This document shows positions 1 to 10,517 of a stretch of 64,000 nucleotides of DNA, piece by piece (the stretch's first letter is position 1; the number at the start of each line of letters is the position of its first letter). The notes below the pieces were generated by a model. The model was not told where the DNA came from. It saw only the letters and a list, made by a program, of their open reading frames with translations, and searched no databases. The stretch lies in NCBI GenBank assembly GCA_003415625.1, contig PYIU01000003.1, forward strand, positions 2,046,001-2,110,000. The letters run 5' to 3'. Both the position numbers and the translations under genes were made by a program. Source of the DNA: Aquanectria penicillioides. Taxonomy: Eukaryota; Ascomycota; Sordariomycetes; Hypocreales; Nectriaceae.

Positions 1-1
1 C

Positions 2-118
2 CTTCTGGCGCAGAAAATTAACGACCTACGAGACCTTGCGTTTGCAGAGAAATTACCCACTCCCACCGATGGGCAGCCCAGTCTTGTCAGGATGGTGTTG
101 GGAGGAAGGCATCAGTGA
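2..118 (+). CDS. C-terminal end of an unidentified protein (cut by window edge)
   Basis: Frame 2 is open from the first base and ends with TGA at 116-118, giving 38 residues. The composition is protein-like (charged helix, then PTPTDGQPSLVRM and GGRHQ at the end) and differs from the low-complexity sequence that follows. It is probably the last exon of a plus-strand gene that starts left of the window. I do not recognise the family, and 38 residues are too few to assign one. The alternative is a chance open frame. Confidence 0.35.
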   Translation, partial: LLAQKINDLRDLAFAEKLPTPTDGQPSLVRMVLGGRHQ

Positions 119-1836
119 ATGGGTTATTCTAAGCCCAACGCCGAAAGTTCGAGGCGATGAGAGCGCGGAAGATAGAACGTAGAGGGATACCTAGTGGACG
201 CTCTGGGAAGAGAGGGCCAAGGACGGGGCCGTACCTTGGCTCCGGGAATAGTTGGGAATGGACTGGAGACACTGCGGGGATGGTACGAGTGGCGTGAGCA
301 ACTGCCACATTGTCGGCGAAGTCAACATTGATGGAGCCGGGGACTGAGGACACGAGAGTATGAATAGGTTACAGAGTCCAGCAGACGAATATGGTGGCTA
401 GCCATAGGGATGCAGCTAGGTTAACATTATCGAAGGCGGTAATGCTGACCCAAAATCGCGGAATACCATGACAGACATGTACGGCAGGCATGTCAAACAA
501 GGCATCGACGGGATCTGGAGTTGGGGTGACGGCAGAGACGGCAGAAACAGTGGGAGAAACGGCCGCAGAAACAGCACAAGAAACTGCACAAGAAACATCA
601 ATGGAGCAAGGCCCCGTTGCTGGTGTCATCGGCAGTGCCCGATGTATCGGAATCGACATTGTCGTCGTCATCATCAGGGCAAACAAAGTCTCAATTGCAG
701 TTGCAGGAGCCGTCACAGTCGGGGACGCAGGCTCTGTTTTGGGGGGGGGCGACGTAAGTGTACGTGTACGAGAAGAACATCAAGCGCGCGGGCACACGGA
801 CGCGGACATGGACCAGGCCAGGATGGCTCAGGGGCATGTCGCAGCGCGACGGTGGTGACGATGAGGACCAAGGCGATGATTGGGACGAGCTGCCGTGAGG
901 GGATGTGCATTTGCAGAATAGAACGTGGTCTGGTAGGTCAGCGAACTTACGGTAGCATCTGTCAGGGTGGGGCACCAGCCACTTGAAACCACGGTTGCTT
1001 CTGTGCGTGGCGCCCTGAAAACTTTGGTACTTGGATTTGAACAACACAGTGGTGCTGCCAGGTGCCCAGGACGCTGCCGTGTGGCTCGGTGTGGATCCTA
1101 TGGCATTGGCTCCCTGTGACTCGCGAATCAATCTATCCCCCCCCCCCCCAAGTGCCGGGAAAGGGCATGTTTCAGGCCCTGTTGGGCGTCCGACGCCCCG
1201 TCTGCTTCCACCAACAATTGATTGCAGGATAACCCAGCCCTCGCGGCACAACATTCTGGTTTAGGACCCCCGAAACACTTGTCTTGTGACTCCTATCGGG
1301 GGGCAAAGGACAAAAATTGTCTATTGGCTGCGCCTGCGTCCCAGGCCTAGCCGTCCCAGTGATGGGCCTGCATACCTCCCTCGAACCCCCCTACCGCGCT
1401 TTCGAATGCGTCTTGGCCATGTGCACCTCGTAATAATTTCTCCGGGACTTGGTAGATTGCTTACACTTCGTATATATATCATGTCGTGCCTGTGCACTTG
1501 GCGGGACTGCCGTCCCTCGGACCGTCACCGTTCTCTCCTCCCTTTCCCAGCGGTGCCGTTTCCTTACACTGGGCTGCTAGATCGCATGCCCTCTTTTTCA
1601 TTCTCTATTTCTCTTCACTCAACTGACATTAGGGCCTTGTTTCCTGTCAGCCCTTTTCTGCCATTCTTTTATTCTCTCCCCTACCATTGGCATTTAGCCC
1701 GTTCACTGGCCTAGGATATCTTATCCTGTCCTACTTCGTGAGGTGCTCCTACTGCCAGACAATTGCATCTTCACTTCTCTCCCACGGGGATCTTCTATTT
1801 TCTACTTCATTTTCACATCCTACAATCACCGTCAAA
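119..1836. other. Intergenic region and leader of the ferric reductase gene
   Basis: I see no gene that I can support. Several overlapping open frames of 60-190 codons occur on both strands, but they are low in complexity (Cys/Ser/Thr/Val runs, C-rich tracts at 1137-1149) and shadow each other. One minus-strand frame starting at 910 has a hydrophobic N-terminus like a signal peptide (MHIPSRQLVPIIALVLIV), but it becomes Pro/Arg-rich and stops. From about 1540 to 1836 the plus strand is strongly C+T-rich, typical of fungal core promoters and 5' leaders, and leads into the ferric reductase ATG. Confidence 0.5.
1714..1726. promoter_or_regulatory. Paired GATA-factor motif upstream of ferric reductase
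   Basis: The sequence GGATATCTTATCC contains two GATA cores, one per strand, 111 bp upstream of the ferric reductase start codon. Fungal iron-uptake genes are often repressed by GATA-type siderophore regulators (SreA/Urbs1/SRE). The motif does not match the fullest SreA consensus, and GATA cores are frequent by chance, so this is only a candidate. Confidence 0.2.
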
Positions 1837-3734
1837 ATGGGCTCCGGAGCTGGCTCCAAACAGGACCCTACCGCCGCAAAGTATGACGGGCTCGGCGCTA
1901 TCGCCAACGAAGAACTTTCCAATTATCTCTTCATCATATGCGGTGCCGTCTCCGTCGCCGTGATCGTCTGGAAACTTGCCGACAAGATCAACAAGGTTAC
2001 CCGCAAAGTCGCATCCCTGAATAATGACCGCCAGCGATATTTTGCCATTCCGTCCCCAAAGCTTGCTGCTCTCAAGCGACATCTTCTCTACGCCCCGGTC
2101 TTCCGTAAGAGACACAACCGGGAGATCCAGTTGAGCTCCGCCGTAAACATAGGCACTCTGCCATCCCGGTTTCAGCTGCTCTTTCTCTGCGCCTACTTCG
2201 CCACCAATGTTGTATTTTGCGTCATTCGAATTCCCTACGCCGAGAATGTTACCATTGCCGCCGCCCAGCTTCGTAATCGAGCAGGCGTCTTGTCAACTGT
2301 CAACATGGTATGTTCACCCAACCCTGGGTGCGGTAGTAGAATATATTCCTACAATACATCGATATAATTAGTACAGCTATGAATCGCAATCTAATTTTCT
2401 AATAGATTCCACTTTTCCTCTTGGCGGGCCGCAACAATCCCCTCATCCCACTCCTTGGTATTTCTTTTGACACCTACAACTTGATTCACCGATGGTTTGG
2501 TCGCATTGCCATTCTCGAAGCTGTTCTACATACGCTCGCACATTTTGCTGTGAAAGGATGGGACCCGAAGTCTCTGCAGAGCATCACGATGTCTTCTTTT
2601 ATTGGATGGGGATTTGCCGTCAGTCCACGAAATTGGTTTAAACATAGCGGTTACCCTGACTGACTCCCATTCTAGGCTACCTGTGCTTTTGTTGCGATCG
2701 GAATCCAGGCGTACAGCCCGTTCCGGCACGCGTACTACGAGACTTTCAAAATCATTCATATTGGTCTCGCCATTCTTGCCATCTATGGACTGTGGGTTCA
2801 CTTTGAGGACTTCCCGGTATACATGAGATGGCTGAAGGCTGTCATCGGTCTCTGGGCCGCTGACCGAGGTGCTCGCGTTCTTCGCATGCTCTGGACTCAC
2901 ATTGGCGGGTCTCGTTCGCGGACCGTCATTGAAGCCTTGCCAGGCAACGCTATTCGTTTGACGACCACCTTGGCTCGCCCTTGGACCACCCGCCCCGGAC
3001 AGCACGCTTACCTCTACATGCCCAGCATCAGTCTTTGGCAATCCCACCCCTTCTCAATTGCTTGGGTTGATGGCGTGGATGACCCGATGTCGGACAGACT
3101 GGCAAGTGCCCGTCAGGACCTCATGGGCCCCCAACAGATGCGTGTGTCGTACATCATCCGCGCCAGAACTGGATTTACCGACACGTTGTACAAGAAAGCG
3201 GCGGCGGCGCCAGGTGGACGGTTAGAGACGACCTGCTACTCCGAGGGACCTTATGGCGGTACCCATTCACTGGACTCGTATGGCACAGCGGTACTCTTTG
3301 CTGGCGGTGTCGGCATTACCCACCAAGTCCCCTATGTTCAGAGGTTGGTTGCTGGATTTGCCGATGGGACCGTAGCAACCCGCAGGATACTGCTTGTTTG
3401 GACAATCCAGAGCCCTGAACATTTGGAGTGGATCCGCCCCTGGATGACTGAGATTCTGGCAATGGACAAGCGAAGAGATGTTTTGCGAATCATGCTTTTT
3501 GTTAGCCAACCTCGATCAACCAAGGAGATTCACAGCCCTTCATCAACTGTTCAGATGTTCCCCGGGCGCCCGAACATTGAGACCTTGTTGTCTATGGAGC
3601 AAGAGCATCAAGTCGGTGCCATGGTCGTCACTGTTTGTGGACCGGGAGCCCTGAGTGATGAGGTGCGTAGAGCAGTACGAATGCGCCAAGCCCGCACTAG
3701 CATTGATTTTATCGAGGAGGCATTTACATGGTGA
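1837..3734 (+). CDS. Ferric reductase-like transmembrane protein (FRE/NOX superfamily)
   Basis: Three exons, 1837-2307, 2406-2618 and 2676-3734, give 580 residues; both introns are phase 0 with GT-AG ends. The protein should move electrons from cytosolic NADPH through FAD and two b-type hemes across a membrane to ferric iron or ferric siderophores. Two His pairs spaced for bis-heme binding are visible: H185/H199 (in HRWFGR and LHTLAHF) and H256/H270 (in FKIIHIG and WVHF). The FAD motif HPFSI starts at residue 352, the NADPH-binding motif GPYGG is at 419-423, a glycine-rich AGGVGIT is at 437-443 and the C-terminal CGPG at 549-552. Length fits short fungal FRE proteins. The ATG at 1837 follows a CAAA context and a C+T-rich leader. 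Plasma membrane or vacuole cannot be decided from sequence. The metal substrate is inferred; the superfamily is certain. Confidence 0.93.
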
Positions 3735-4961
3735 TATTGCGAAGGCCAATTCCATCTCGAAAACCGTCTTCTGATCTTGGGCGAACATTAGCGTCATATG
3801 TTGGCGAGTCCACCATCTTAGTCCGATTATCTTGTATTATATAGATTTCCCTGTATCTAAGTTCCTTTCACAGCCATGATGCAAATCCACGAACTGATGC
3901 TCCGGTGATGATCCATCCAATTCGAGGTCTTTTTCCTAAATTCAGAATTCCAAACACGGTTCATGTAGTCGTGCAGCCTTGTAATCCAGCCGTGGCAGTC
4001 TTATTGAATGAAAACATTCCTGAAACAGGTGAAGTAATGGAAGAACCGGTTCAGAAACATATTGAGAGGGGGGCTTCGCGGCCAGGTATTTCAAAACCGG
4101 GGAACGTCATCATGCGCCCGGAGATAGGTAGGTAGGTAGGTAGTTGGCATGGTCGAATTCTGTGTCCTCGGTGCTACCTACCCATCTGCACAAGAGCGCT
4201 TGCAATGGGTGTATCATCGATTTAGGTTCCCTTATTAGGCCAGACACTATAGCCTTCGATGCAAGTAAAATGCTGCACATAGAAAGGGGTCTTGGGAAAT
4301 CGCTTTCACTTTAAACGGAGGCTTGTTACCTTCTCAACCGAGCCCCCCTTTCCAGACAGCCTGCCAAGTGGCGAATATACACAGGGTTATTCAGGATAAT
4401 AATTCCACGAGTTAGACAATCCCAACCGAATACAAGCGCACGGTCGCAAACGATCTCCGTTCGGACCTGCATGGTGGTGTGGTGAATGAAAAAAAAATAT
4501 CAATAATACAAGAGACTGGGGTTCTTGCCTCGTCGTGCATGCCAGCTGCTCAATTTCTTGTCGCCTCACATGTTCGTATTAGCCAAGACAGGGGATTAGG
4601 TTTTCCCTTGAGGCCATTGCTGACATCATCCTTTACTACCCCACAAATTGGTTACCGGAAGTGTTTCTTCCTGATGTGCTAATCTCGATGATAAGATAAG
4701 AAAGGGCCAATGACGAGAGGCTTTGAGGGATGCGGGCCCCATCATTACCTTGGTATGGAAAGAGGAGTCGCCGCCTTCGGTGGCGCGGCATTCCCGTGAC
4801 GTGCTTGCCCACTACCTATTTGTCGGCCTCGGCTTCACATCGCCAGCCCTTTGATCTTGTCTCCCGTCACCCTCAACTCTCTGATTTCTTTCATTGCTTT
4901 GCCCCCATATCATCACTAAAAGTAGAGTTGTCGACTGGAGTACTTGGCGCCCTCTAATATC
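3735..4961. other. Intergenic, ferric reductase to SLC35F6-like gene
   Basis: No supported gene. A short (TAGG)n run lies near 4125-4142. The last 250 bp are pyrimidine-rich on the plus strand and probably hold the promoter and 5' leader of the transporter gene. Open frames here are short and lack conserved features. Confidence 0.5.
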
Positions 4962-6340
4962 ATGGCATCACCAAGCCTAGTCCCGTTCCTGGTCGGCATG
5001 ATGCTGCTCACAGGTGTTTGCAATACCCTGTTGACCAAATATCAGGTATGCACTAGATTGCGTGCCGATTTCTGTAGCCGTGGTGGCCTCTAACGCTTCT
5101 GACAGGATAATCAATGCGTTCGCCACTGTAGCCCTGATGACGATGTCAGCAAGCGTGCCTTCTTCAACCAGCCTGTCCTACAAACAGCACAGATGTTCAT
5201 TGGCGAAATGGGATGTTGGCTTGTTGTCGGGCTGATGGCTCTGTGGCGTCGAGCAACCACCTCTGGAACTGCAACCCAGCAAGGCTACGAGGCCGTTGAC
5301 ACTACAGAGACCTCTGATCCCACAACAGAAGACGATAACGATCGTACCAAGCTCCTACAATCGCCTCAAGACTCCCTTCTTCGGGGACGCCGGGTGGTAC
5401 TACTAGCTTTGCCTGCCATTTGCGATCTTTGTGGAACAACTCTGATGAATGCCGGCCTCCTCATGGTTGCCGCCTCTATATATCAGATGACTAGGGGCGC
5501 TCTGGTCCTGTTTGTTGGTCTTTTTAGTGTCATATTTCTGGGTCGACGCCTCTGGCCATTCCAGTGGTTATCGCTTGTAGGTGTGGTACTTGGCGTTGCT
5601 GTTGTTGGCCTCGCCGGCGCCATTTGGCCCGATGAGAAGCCCGAAGTCTCCTCCGATATGCTCCAGACAAGGTTGGCTACTTCGGATGGGTTGTCAGACG
5701 CTGGCAGGGCAATTGTTGGTGTCCTTCTGATTGCTGGTGCCCAGATTTTTACTGCGACGCAGTTTGTTTTAGAGGAATGGATATTGGAGAACTCTCCCAT
5801 TGAGCCTATCAAAGTAGTTGGCTGGGAGGGCATCTTCGGATTCATTGCCACAGTCCTCGGGATGGTGATTCTACACTTTTCCATTGGCATCACCGACGCT
5901 GGACACTACGGGTATTTTGACATGGTCGAAGGCTGGCGGCAGATGACACAGAATAAGGAAATTTTGATTTCCAGCGTCCTCATTATGATCAGTATTGGGT
6001 GAGTTCAATTTCCCCTTTGTTTCCTTTCCAGATGTCAATATCGACTGGTACTAACTGGATCCTTACGATTAGTGGTTTCAACTTCTTTGGGCTGTCTGTC
6101 ACCCGCAGTGTCAGCGCCACTTCAAGATCAACCATTGACACCTGCCGAACACTCTTCATTTGGATCATTTCACTTGGGCTTGGATGGGAGACATTCAAGT
6201 GGCTCCAGATTGTTGGTTTCGGCCTTCTAGTGTACTTCACCTTTGTCTTCAACGGAATCGTACAGCCACCGTTGCAAAGCCTTCGACCGGACCAAGAGGT
6301 TGAGGAGCTGCTTCCAGAGGAGCCCATTGAGCATCGGTGA
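4962..6340 (+). CDS. SLC35F6-like drug/metabolite-superfamily transporter
   Basis: Exons 4962-5045, 5106-5998 and 6073-6340 encode 414 residues (introns phase 0 and phase 2, GT-AG). The N-terminus is a hydrophobic helix followed by a Cys-containing luminal stretch (DNQCVRHCSPDDD). A long charged loop with TTEDDNDRTKLLQ follows, then repeated hydrophobic segments, giving about ten predicted membrane helices. This is the layout of the SLC35F6/EamA group, related to nucleotide-sugar transporters and usually found in Golgi, lysosome or vacuole membranes. The LCGTTLMNAGL segment in the helix after the loop is typical of the group. The substrate is unknown. The acidic tail (EVEELLPEEP) is cytosolic in related proteins. 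The start is the first ATG after a C+T-rich leader and before the first hydrophobic helix. Confidence 0.88.
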
Positions 6341-6697
6341 TTGTCATTTGGAGGCATACATTAGCACGGCATGGAATATAATCAAGGATAAAGGACTGGA
6401 TGGTATTGGTGCGGATTGGCTCGAACGGCGCACTAGGAGTTTGGAATAGCTGTTTGGGGTAGATATGGACAAGGAATCTAGCTTCAAATGAAGGCGGTGC
6501 AACAACCATTCAACGTGAAAGCAAGCGCAGGGACACACCATTCGCCATAAACGATGCCCAAAAACAGACCTAAGACCACCCCATAAGTCAGACCCTACCG
6601 TAAACGCCAAAATAAGAAGGTCAAGCTCGCAGAGAACCCAACATGCCCCTGCTTGTTTCGAACAACCCATCGACTGAGCAGGGAAAAGTGACAGAAC
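6341..6697. other. 3' region between convergent transporter and Yippee genes
   Basis: This 357-bp stretch lies between the stop codons of two convergent genes and should contain both 3' UTRs and polyadenylation sites. No conserved reading frame or structured repeat is visible. Confidence 0.5.
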
Positions 6698-7124
6698 TCA
6701 GGTGACGTTGCACAATAGCTCGGCCTCTAGGATGAACTTGCCCTCCTTGTACTTCTCGGATGGCTCGTAAGCCTTGTCATACTTCCAGCCAACCGTTTCC
6801 TTGCACTGCCGGCAGGCAATATCGCGGACCACATGACGACCGGTAGTCATGTTCCTTTCGTTTGGGGAACCCGTATCGATGTTGACAACGCTGTGGAATA
6901 GGTAGGCTTTGCCATGCTGGCCACGGAAGTTCTGGCAAGGGAGGTTCATTAGCGCTCTGTCTAGATAGAGGGGCCAAGAGAAAGGACGAGGGCGCAGCGG
7001 ATGAAGAGGGGGGGAAGGTGCGCACGCGGCTGATAATGTCTTCGTGGTTGGCAAGATGCGCTTTGCATGTCTTGCAGCCGTAGATCTTGCTACTGCTAAG
7101 ATAGGTATTGTAGGCCAGCCCCAT
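6698..7124 (-). CDS. Yippee-like zinc-binding protein (YPEL/Moh1 family)
   Basis: Two exons on the minus strand, 7124-7026 and 6931-6698, encode 110 residues; the single intron is 94 bp, phase 0, GT-AG. The protein is almost entirely one Yippee domain. The first zinc knuckle is C17-x2-C20 (YGCKTCKAHLANH), the second C73-x2-C76 (IACRQC), with the diagnostic FRGQHGKAYLF just after the splice and GWKYDKAYEPSEKYKEGKFI near the end. Yippee proteins are small, highly conserved and linked in yeast (Moh1) to the GID ubiquitin ligase and stress survival; Yippee domains also occur in Mis18 and cereblon. Length equals the usual family length, so the gene looks intact. It is convergent with the upstream transporter gene. 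Confidence 0.95.
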
Positions 7125-8135
7125 GATGCGGGGCCTCTAGTGGGACTCAGGAGTCGGGACGATGGGCTTGAAATGATGGGCTTGTACGTTTCCCTCGAGT
7201 GAGAATATATCGATTTGATTTTGCAGTGACGAAGGAGATGTGGGGTTCGAACCGGAACCGGGGAGATGTAGTAAGGCTAGATGGATGGAAGATGGGGAAC
7301 GAAGATGGGAAACTGTGGTAAGTCGTCATGAGGTCGGGATGTCAGGCGGAGCGGGGCGGGGGTTGCCCCAGTGGGGCATTCTTCCTGTCCGAGGCAAACC
7401 ACCAGCACACTATGACCTACCTTCTTCCACGTCAGATAATATGGCAGTCCTACCTTTGCAAGGTAAGCTTCTTCGTGCAAATTCCGTCATTGTTTTCCAT
7501 GCATGATGCTTTGGGTGTTTGCCCTGGATGATACCTGTGCTCGGAGAAGAAGAGCTACTAGCCGGGTGGCTAGGCAACTAAATTCCGACTTGTTGGATAC
7601 AAGTATCTACTAGGCCAGACCATAAGTTACGTAGTAAATGCAACCTATTCACTTGAGGTTGGGCTCATGACAATATGTAATTTCATCGAGTTCGAGCTGG
7701 AATCGGTTGGGGTCATCGCGGTGAGTTGGCAGCTGACATGACTCGCTTTCTCGTACGACCTACCTAAGCGGGTAGATACCGGCGAGTGAAGGGCGGCTAC
7801 CTCCCAGCCTAGATTCAATCCGACATGACGTTCCTTTGACAGTGGGGAGGGGTTCAGATGAACCAACCACCTTCTTGTAACGCACTATTCCTATCAGCAA
7901 GTCCAGAGTGTTGAGAAATCCTAGTTTACATCGTTGGTGAGATGTGGTATCAAAAGGGGCCACTCACCTAGGCCTGCGTAGGCAATAAGGGCGCGCCAGA
8001 TACAAATTTTCGTCAATCAAAGATGCGTTTATGAATGAGGCTGCGTCTAAATGATCAAGATGTGTTCTCCCAAGCTTCCATGGCGTTGATGCTCCCTCGA
8101 GCGGTTACACATGCGCATGGTCGGCTACCACAATA
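7125..8135. other. Intergenic, upstream of the Yippee-like gene
   Basis: No gene supported. This holds the promoter of the minus-strand Yippee-like gene and the 3' end of the next minus-strand gene. A GTTCGAACC palindrome near 7246 resembles a tRNA B box, but no tRNA cloverleaf surrounds it. Confidence 0.45.
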
Positions 8136-9086
8136 TCACTTCTTTGCCCTCTTCATGTTACCATTCACCACATCTTTATCCTTGATGTTGTTATAGTGCC
8201 ATATGCCCTGTTCCCTATCAATCTGGAGCTGTTGAATATCCTCAGGACTCACTGGTACTCCTTCGATGCTCTTGACATTCTTGCCCTCTAGGAACATTAT
8301 AATTCCTCCGGCACCAGCAACCACACAAGCAAGGCCGACAAACAGGCCAGTCGTCCAACTTGGTCGATTATATCTATTCATGCCCCACATGAATCCCGCG
8401 AGACAACATTGCAGACAAGTATTCCACACCATGAGCCAAATGACCAGGTCCAGCTTCCACCCCTGAGTTTCAGGAGCCCGTTGTCCAGTGAGAGGCGCAG
8501 TGGAAATTTTGATCTCGGGGTACGGTATTGCGCTGAGCGGAATGGAACCTGATGAGTTCAGAACATTCTGCGGGCCGAGGTCGTGGGGTAAGCCAGCTGA
8601 TCCTGGAAGTCGAAACCACCCACGATGAATCCCTGCGAGGCGCCTGAGGGCAATTTCCTTGCTCAAGAGCCGGTATTGCAGCAGGAAATAGAGGTCTCGG
8701 AAACGCCAGGGGGCCAACCCAAATCCTGTGACGCAGAAAAGAGCATTCAAAATTTGAGAATCCCACTCAATCCACTTTCGCCTCGGAGAATCGATGTCGT
8801 TGCAGGATGGGTAGCACATGGCGGGAGATGCGTTACTACAACGTATTAGCAAGGATTCAATTTATCTAGTCTCATCTTACCAAAGAAGCAGAAAGAGCAT
8901 TCCTCCCCAGGCAATAATACTGAGCCCATAGATGGTGACACAAAACCCCACAGGCGTCAAGAAGTATCCCCAGAACGCGCGGAGACTCCTTAGAGTGGAT
9001 TGGGTAGCAGAATGACTTGGGGGGAAGTGGTAGCCATTTGGGAAAGGCGCCGCAGCGGCCGGTTCAACAGTGAACCTCTTTTCCAT
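8136..9086 (-). CDS. Putative DUF2985 membrane protein
   Basis: Exons 9086-8881 and 8835-8136 (45-bp GT-AG intron, phase 2) give 301 residues. The N-terminus is a soluble stretch ending in SLRAFWGYFLTPVGF, followed by a hydrophobic helix with GLSIIAWGGMLFLLLW. After the splice come a Cys-rich loop and DSPRRKWIEWDSQILNALFC, then TGFGLAPWRFRDLYFLLQYR. Two more membrane helices (LDLVIWLMVWNTCLQCCLAGF and the stretch with FVGLACVVAGAGG) precede a charged tail ending KRAKK. The RRKWIE...QILNALFCVTGFG...PWRFRDLY block is, as I recall, characteristic of fungal DUF2985 proteins. Function is unknown; four or more membrane segments are predicted. The family call rests on memory of the motif. Confidence 0.75.
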
Positions 9087-10072
9087 GCCAAGTGTTGAGT
9101 TTGGTCACACCTCCTTGGAAAGGGATGCCTTGTGCACAACGACCGGCACAGTGCTGCGCCTGAAGCGTTGGTGAGTTGCTTTAGGCACCTGGCTTGGCTC
9201 CAAATTTGCTGATCGTGTTTAGGGCAGGGACGAGATGCAAAGATGGTTGCTCAAGGATGATGAGGCGGCCGACGGGGTTTCGGCTAGTGAAAATGGGGAG
9301 AGAGCCGACCCGCATTATTGGGGTGGGCAAAGGAATTGTTCAAGAGTGAAGAATGCCCAATGGCAGAAAATGGTTCTGCTTCGCCAGCGTCAGCGTCGTG
9401 GCGCTCAGCCAATGATGACATGAGTATACTTGGCGACTTTATTGATGAAGTGAAATGACGCCGATCTCGACGGGATGGTCGCGTCCTCCCAACATGAATA
9501 AGTGCAATGCATACCCAATACAAGATGAATGTTAGAGGACCGTGACGTAGCTTATGGCTGACCTGGGGTATCAAAGGGGTTGCTATCGGCCTTTGTACCA
9601 TGTATGTATCAAAGCGGTCAACTGCATTGGAATCGTATTGTTGAGTTCCCTGTAACGTTAGGGTAATCTTATCACATGGCACTGAGGAAGGAGGACATGA
9701 GGCTGTGTACCTAGCTTGCAGGCATGGTCTACATTTATTTGTACCTCATAGGTGGGTATGTAAGTACGGAGGACCGCACGCCGCCCCTAGCTCAAGCCAC
9801 TTTCAAGCGAGTACGGATAGTTGTCCGGTCCCTTCAACGGTCCAATCAAGATACACGCCAAGAAGGCTGATGCACACACTAATTCGAGGCTCTTGGATTT
9901 TCTCATTCTCTCTGCAGAACACAGCCTCGCGCAGCCGGACTCGCAATTTATCTCATCCCGTCGTATTGTCCGCTCCAGACTACCAATCCTCAGGACTCGT
10001 TGTATTTTAGCTCCTAGCATTGATCTAGACCACCCTACTACGAAGAAATAGCCTCGTTGCCTATTACTCAGT
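9087..10072. other. Divergent intergenic region, DUF2985 gene / SEN15
   Basis: Probably holds divergent promoters for the minus-strand membrane protein gene and the plus-strand SEN15 gene. The open frames present (for example on the minus strand at 9284-9682) show no recognisable domain. Confidence 0.45.
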
Positions 10073-10480
10073 ATGGCCGATACAAATACGCCTGTCGCCG
10101 ATGTCACTTCAACCGTTTTCCGCAACCTTGAGGACCAGCACGACTGGGTTTCGCTCCAAATCCATCACACACCTGGGCAACGGTCATTGATTAGAGGCTT
10201 GCCCCCTCGACGACTTTATATGCACCCAGATGACCAAGTTGCCGCCCTTGCTCAGGAAGATGCCACGGGTCAGTCCGTGTATCAGGATGCGGAGCTCGAA
10301 TGGGTGTTAGCAGTGCATCCTAAGGAGAAGTGGACTCTAAGCAAGTTTGCGGGCGTTTTTGATTCTATTCAGCATCGTGGCCTAAGGGCTAAGAGAGTTC
10401 TATTGGCAACTGTTCATAACGACTCTACTGTCGTTTACTATTTCATGCACGAGGGTATGGTCAAGCCTCGGCAAAACTAG
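10073..10480 (+). CDS. SEN15: tRNA-splicing endonuclease subunit Sen15
   Basis: A single-exon gene of 135 residues. The sequence matches fungal Sen15: an N-terminal stretch with VFRNLEDQHDWVSLQIH, a central DAELEWVLAVHPKEKWTLSKFAGVFDSI helix region, and the conserved closing strand VHNDSTVVYYFMHEGMVKPRQ. Sen15 is a structural subunit of the heterotetrameric tRNA-splicing endonuclease (Sen2, Sen34, Sen54, Sen15) that cuts introns from pre-tRNAs. It has no catalytic triad; it pairs with Sen34 through the C-terminal beta strands. The length is normal for filamentous fungi. The gene ends only 37 bp from the stop codon of the convergent alcohol dehydrogenase, so their 3' UTRs must overlap. Confidence 0.9.
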   Translation: MADTNTPVADVTSTVFRNLEDQHDWVSLQIHHTPGQRSLIRGLPPRRLYMHPDDQVAALAQEDATGQSVYQDAELEWVLAVHPKEKWTLSKFAGVFDSIQHRGLRAKRVLLATVHNDSTVVYYFMHEGMVKPRQN

Positions 10481-10517
10481 ACATGCCTCGCCTCGTTCGC
10501 TTCTCCGCGAGTGATCT

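Noticed and set aside
691..1254. 187-codon minus-strand open frame near the left end
   Set aside because: Low-complexity composition, overlapping frames of similar size on both strands, and no recognisable domain.
7240..7265. GTTCGAACC box B-like palindrome, possible tRNA gene
   Set aside because: No box A at the right distance and no acceptor or anticodon stem can be drawn.
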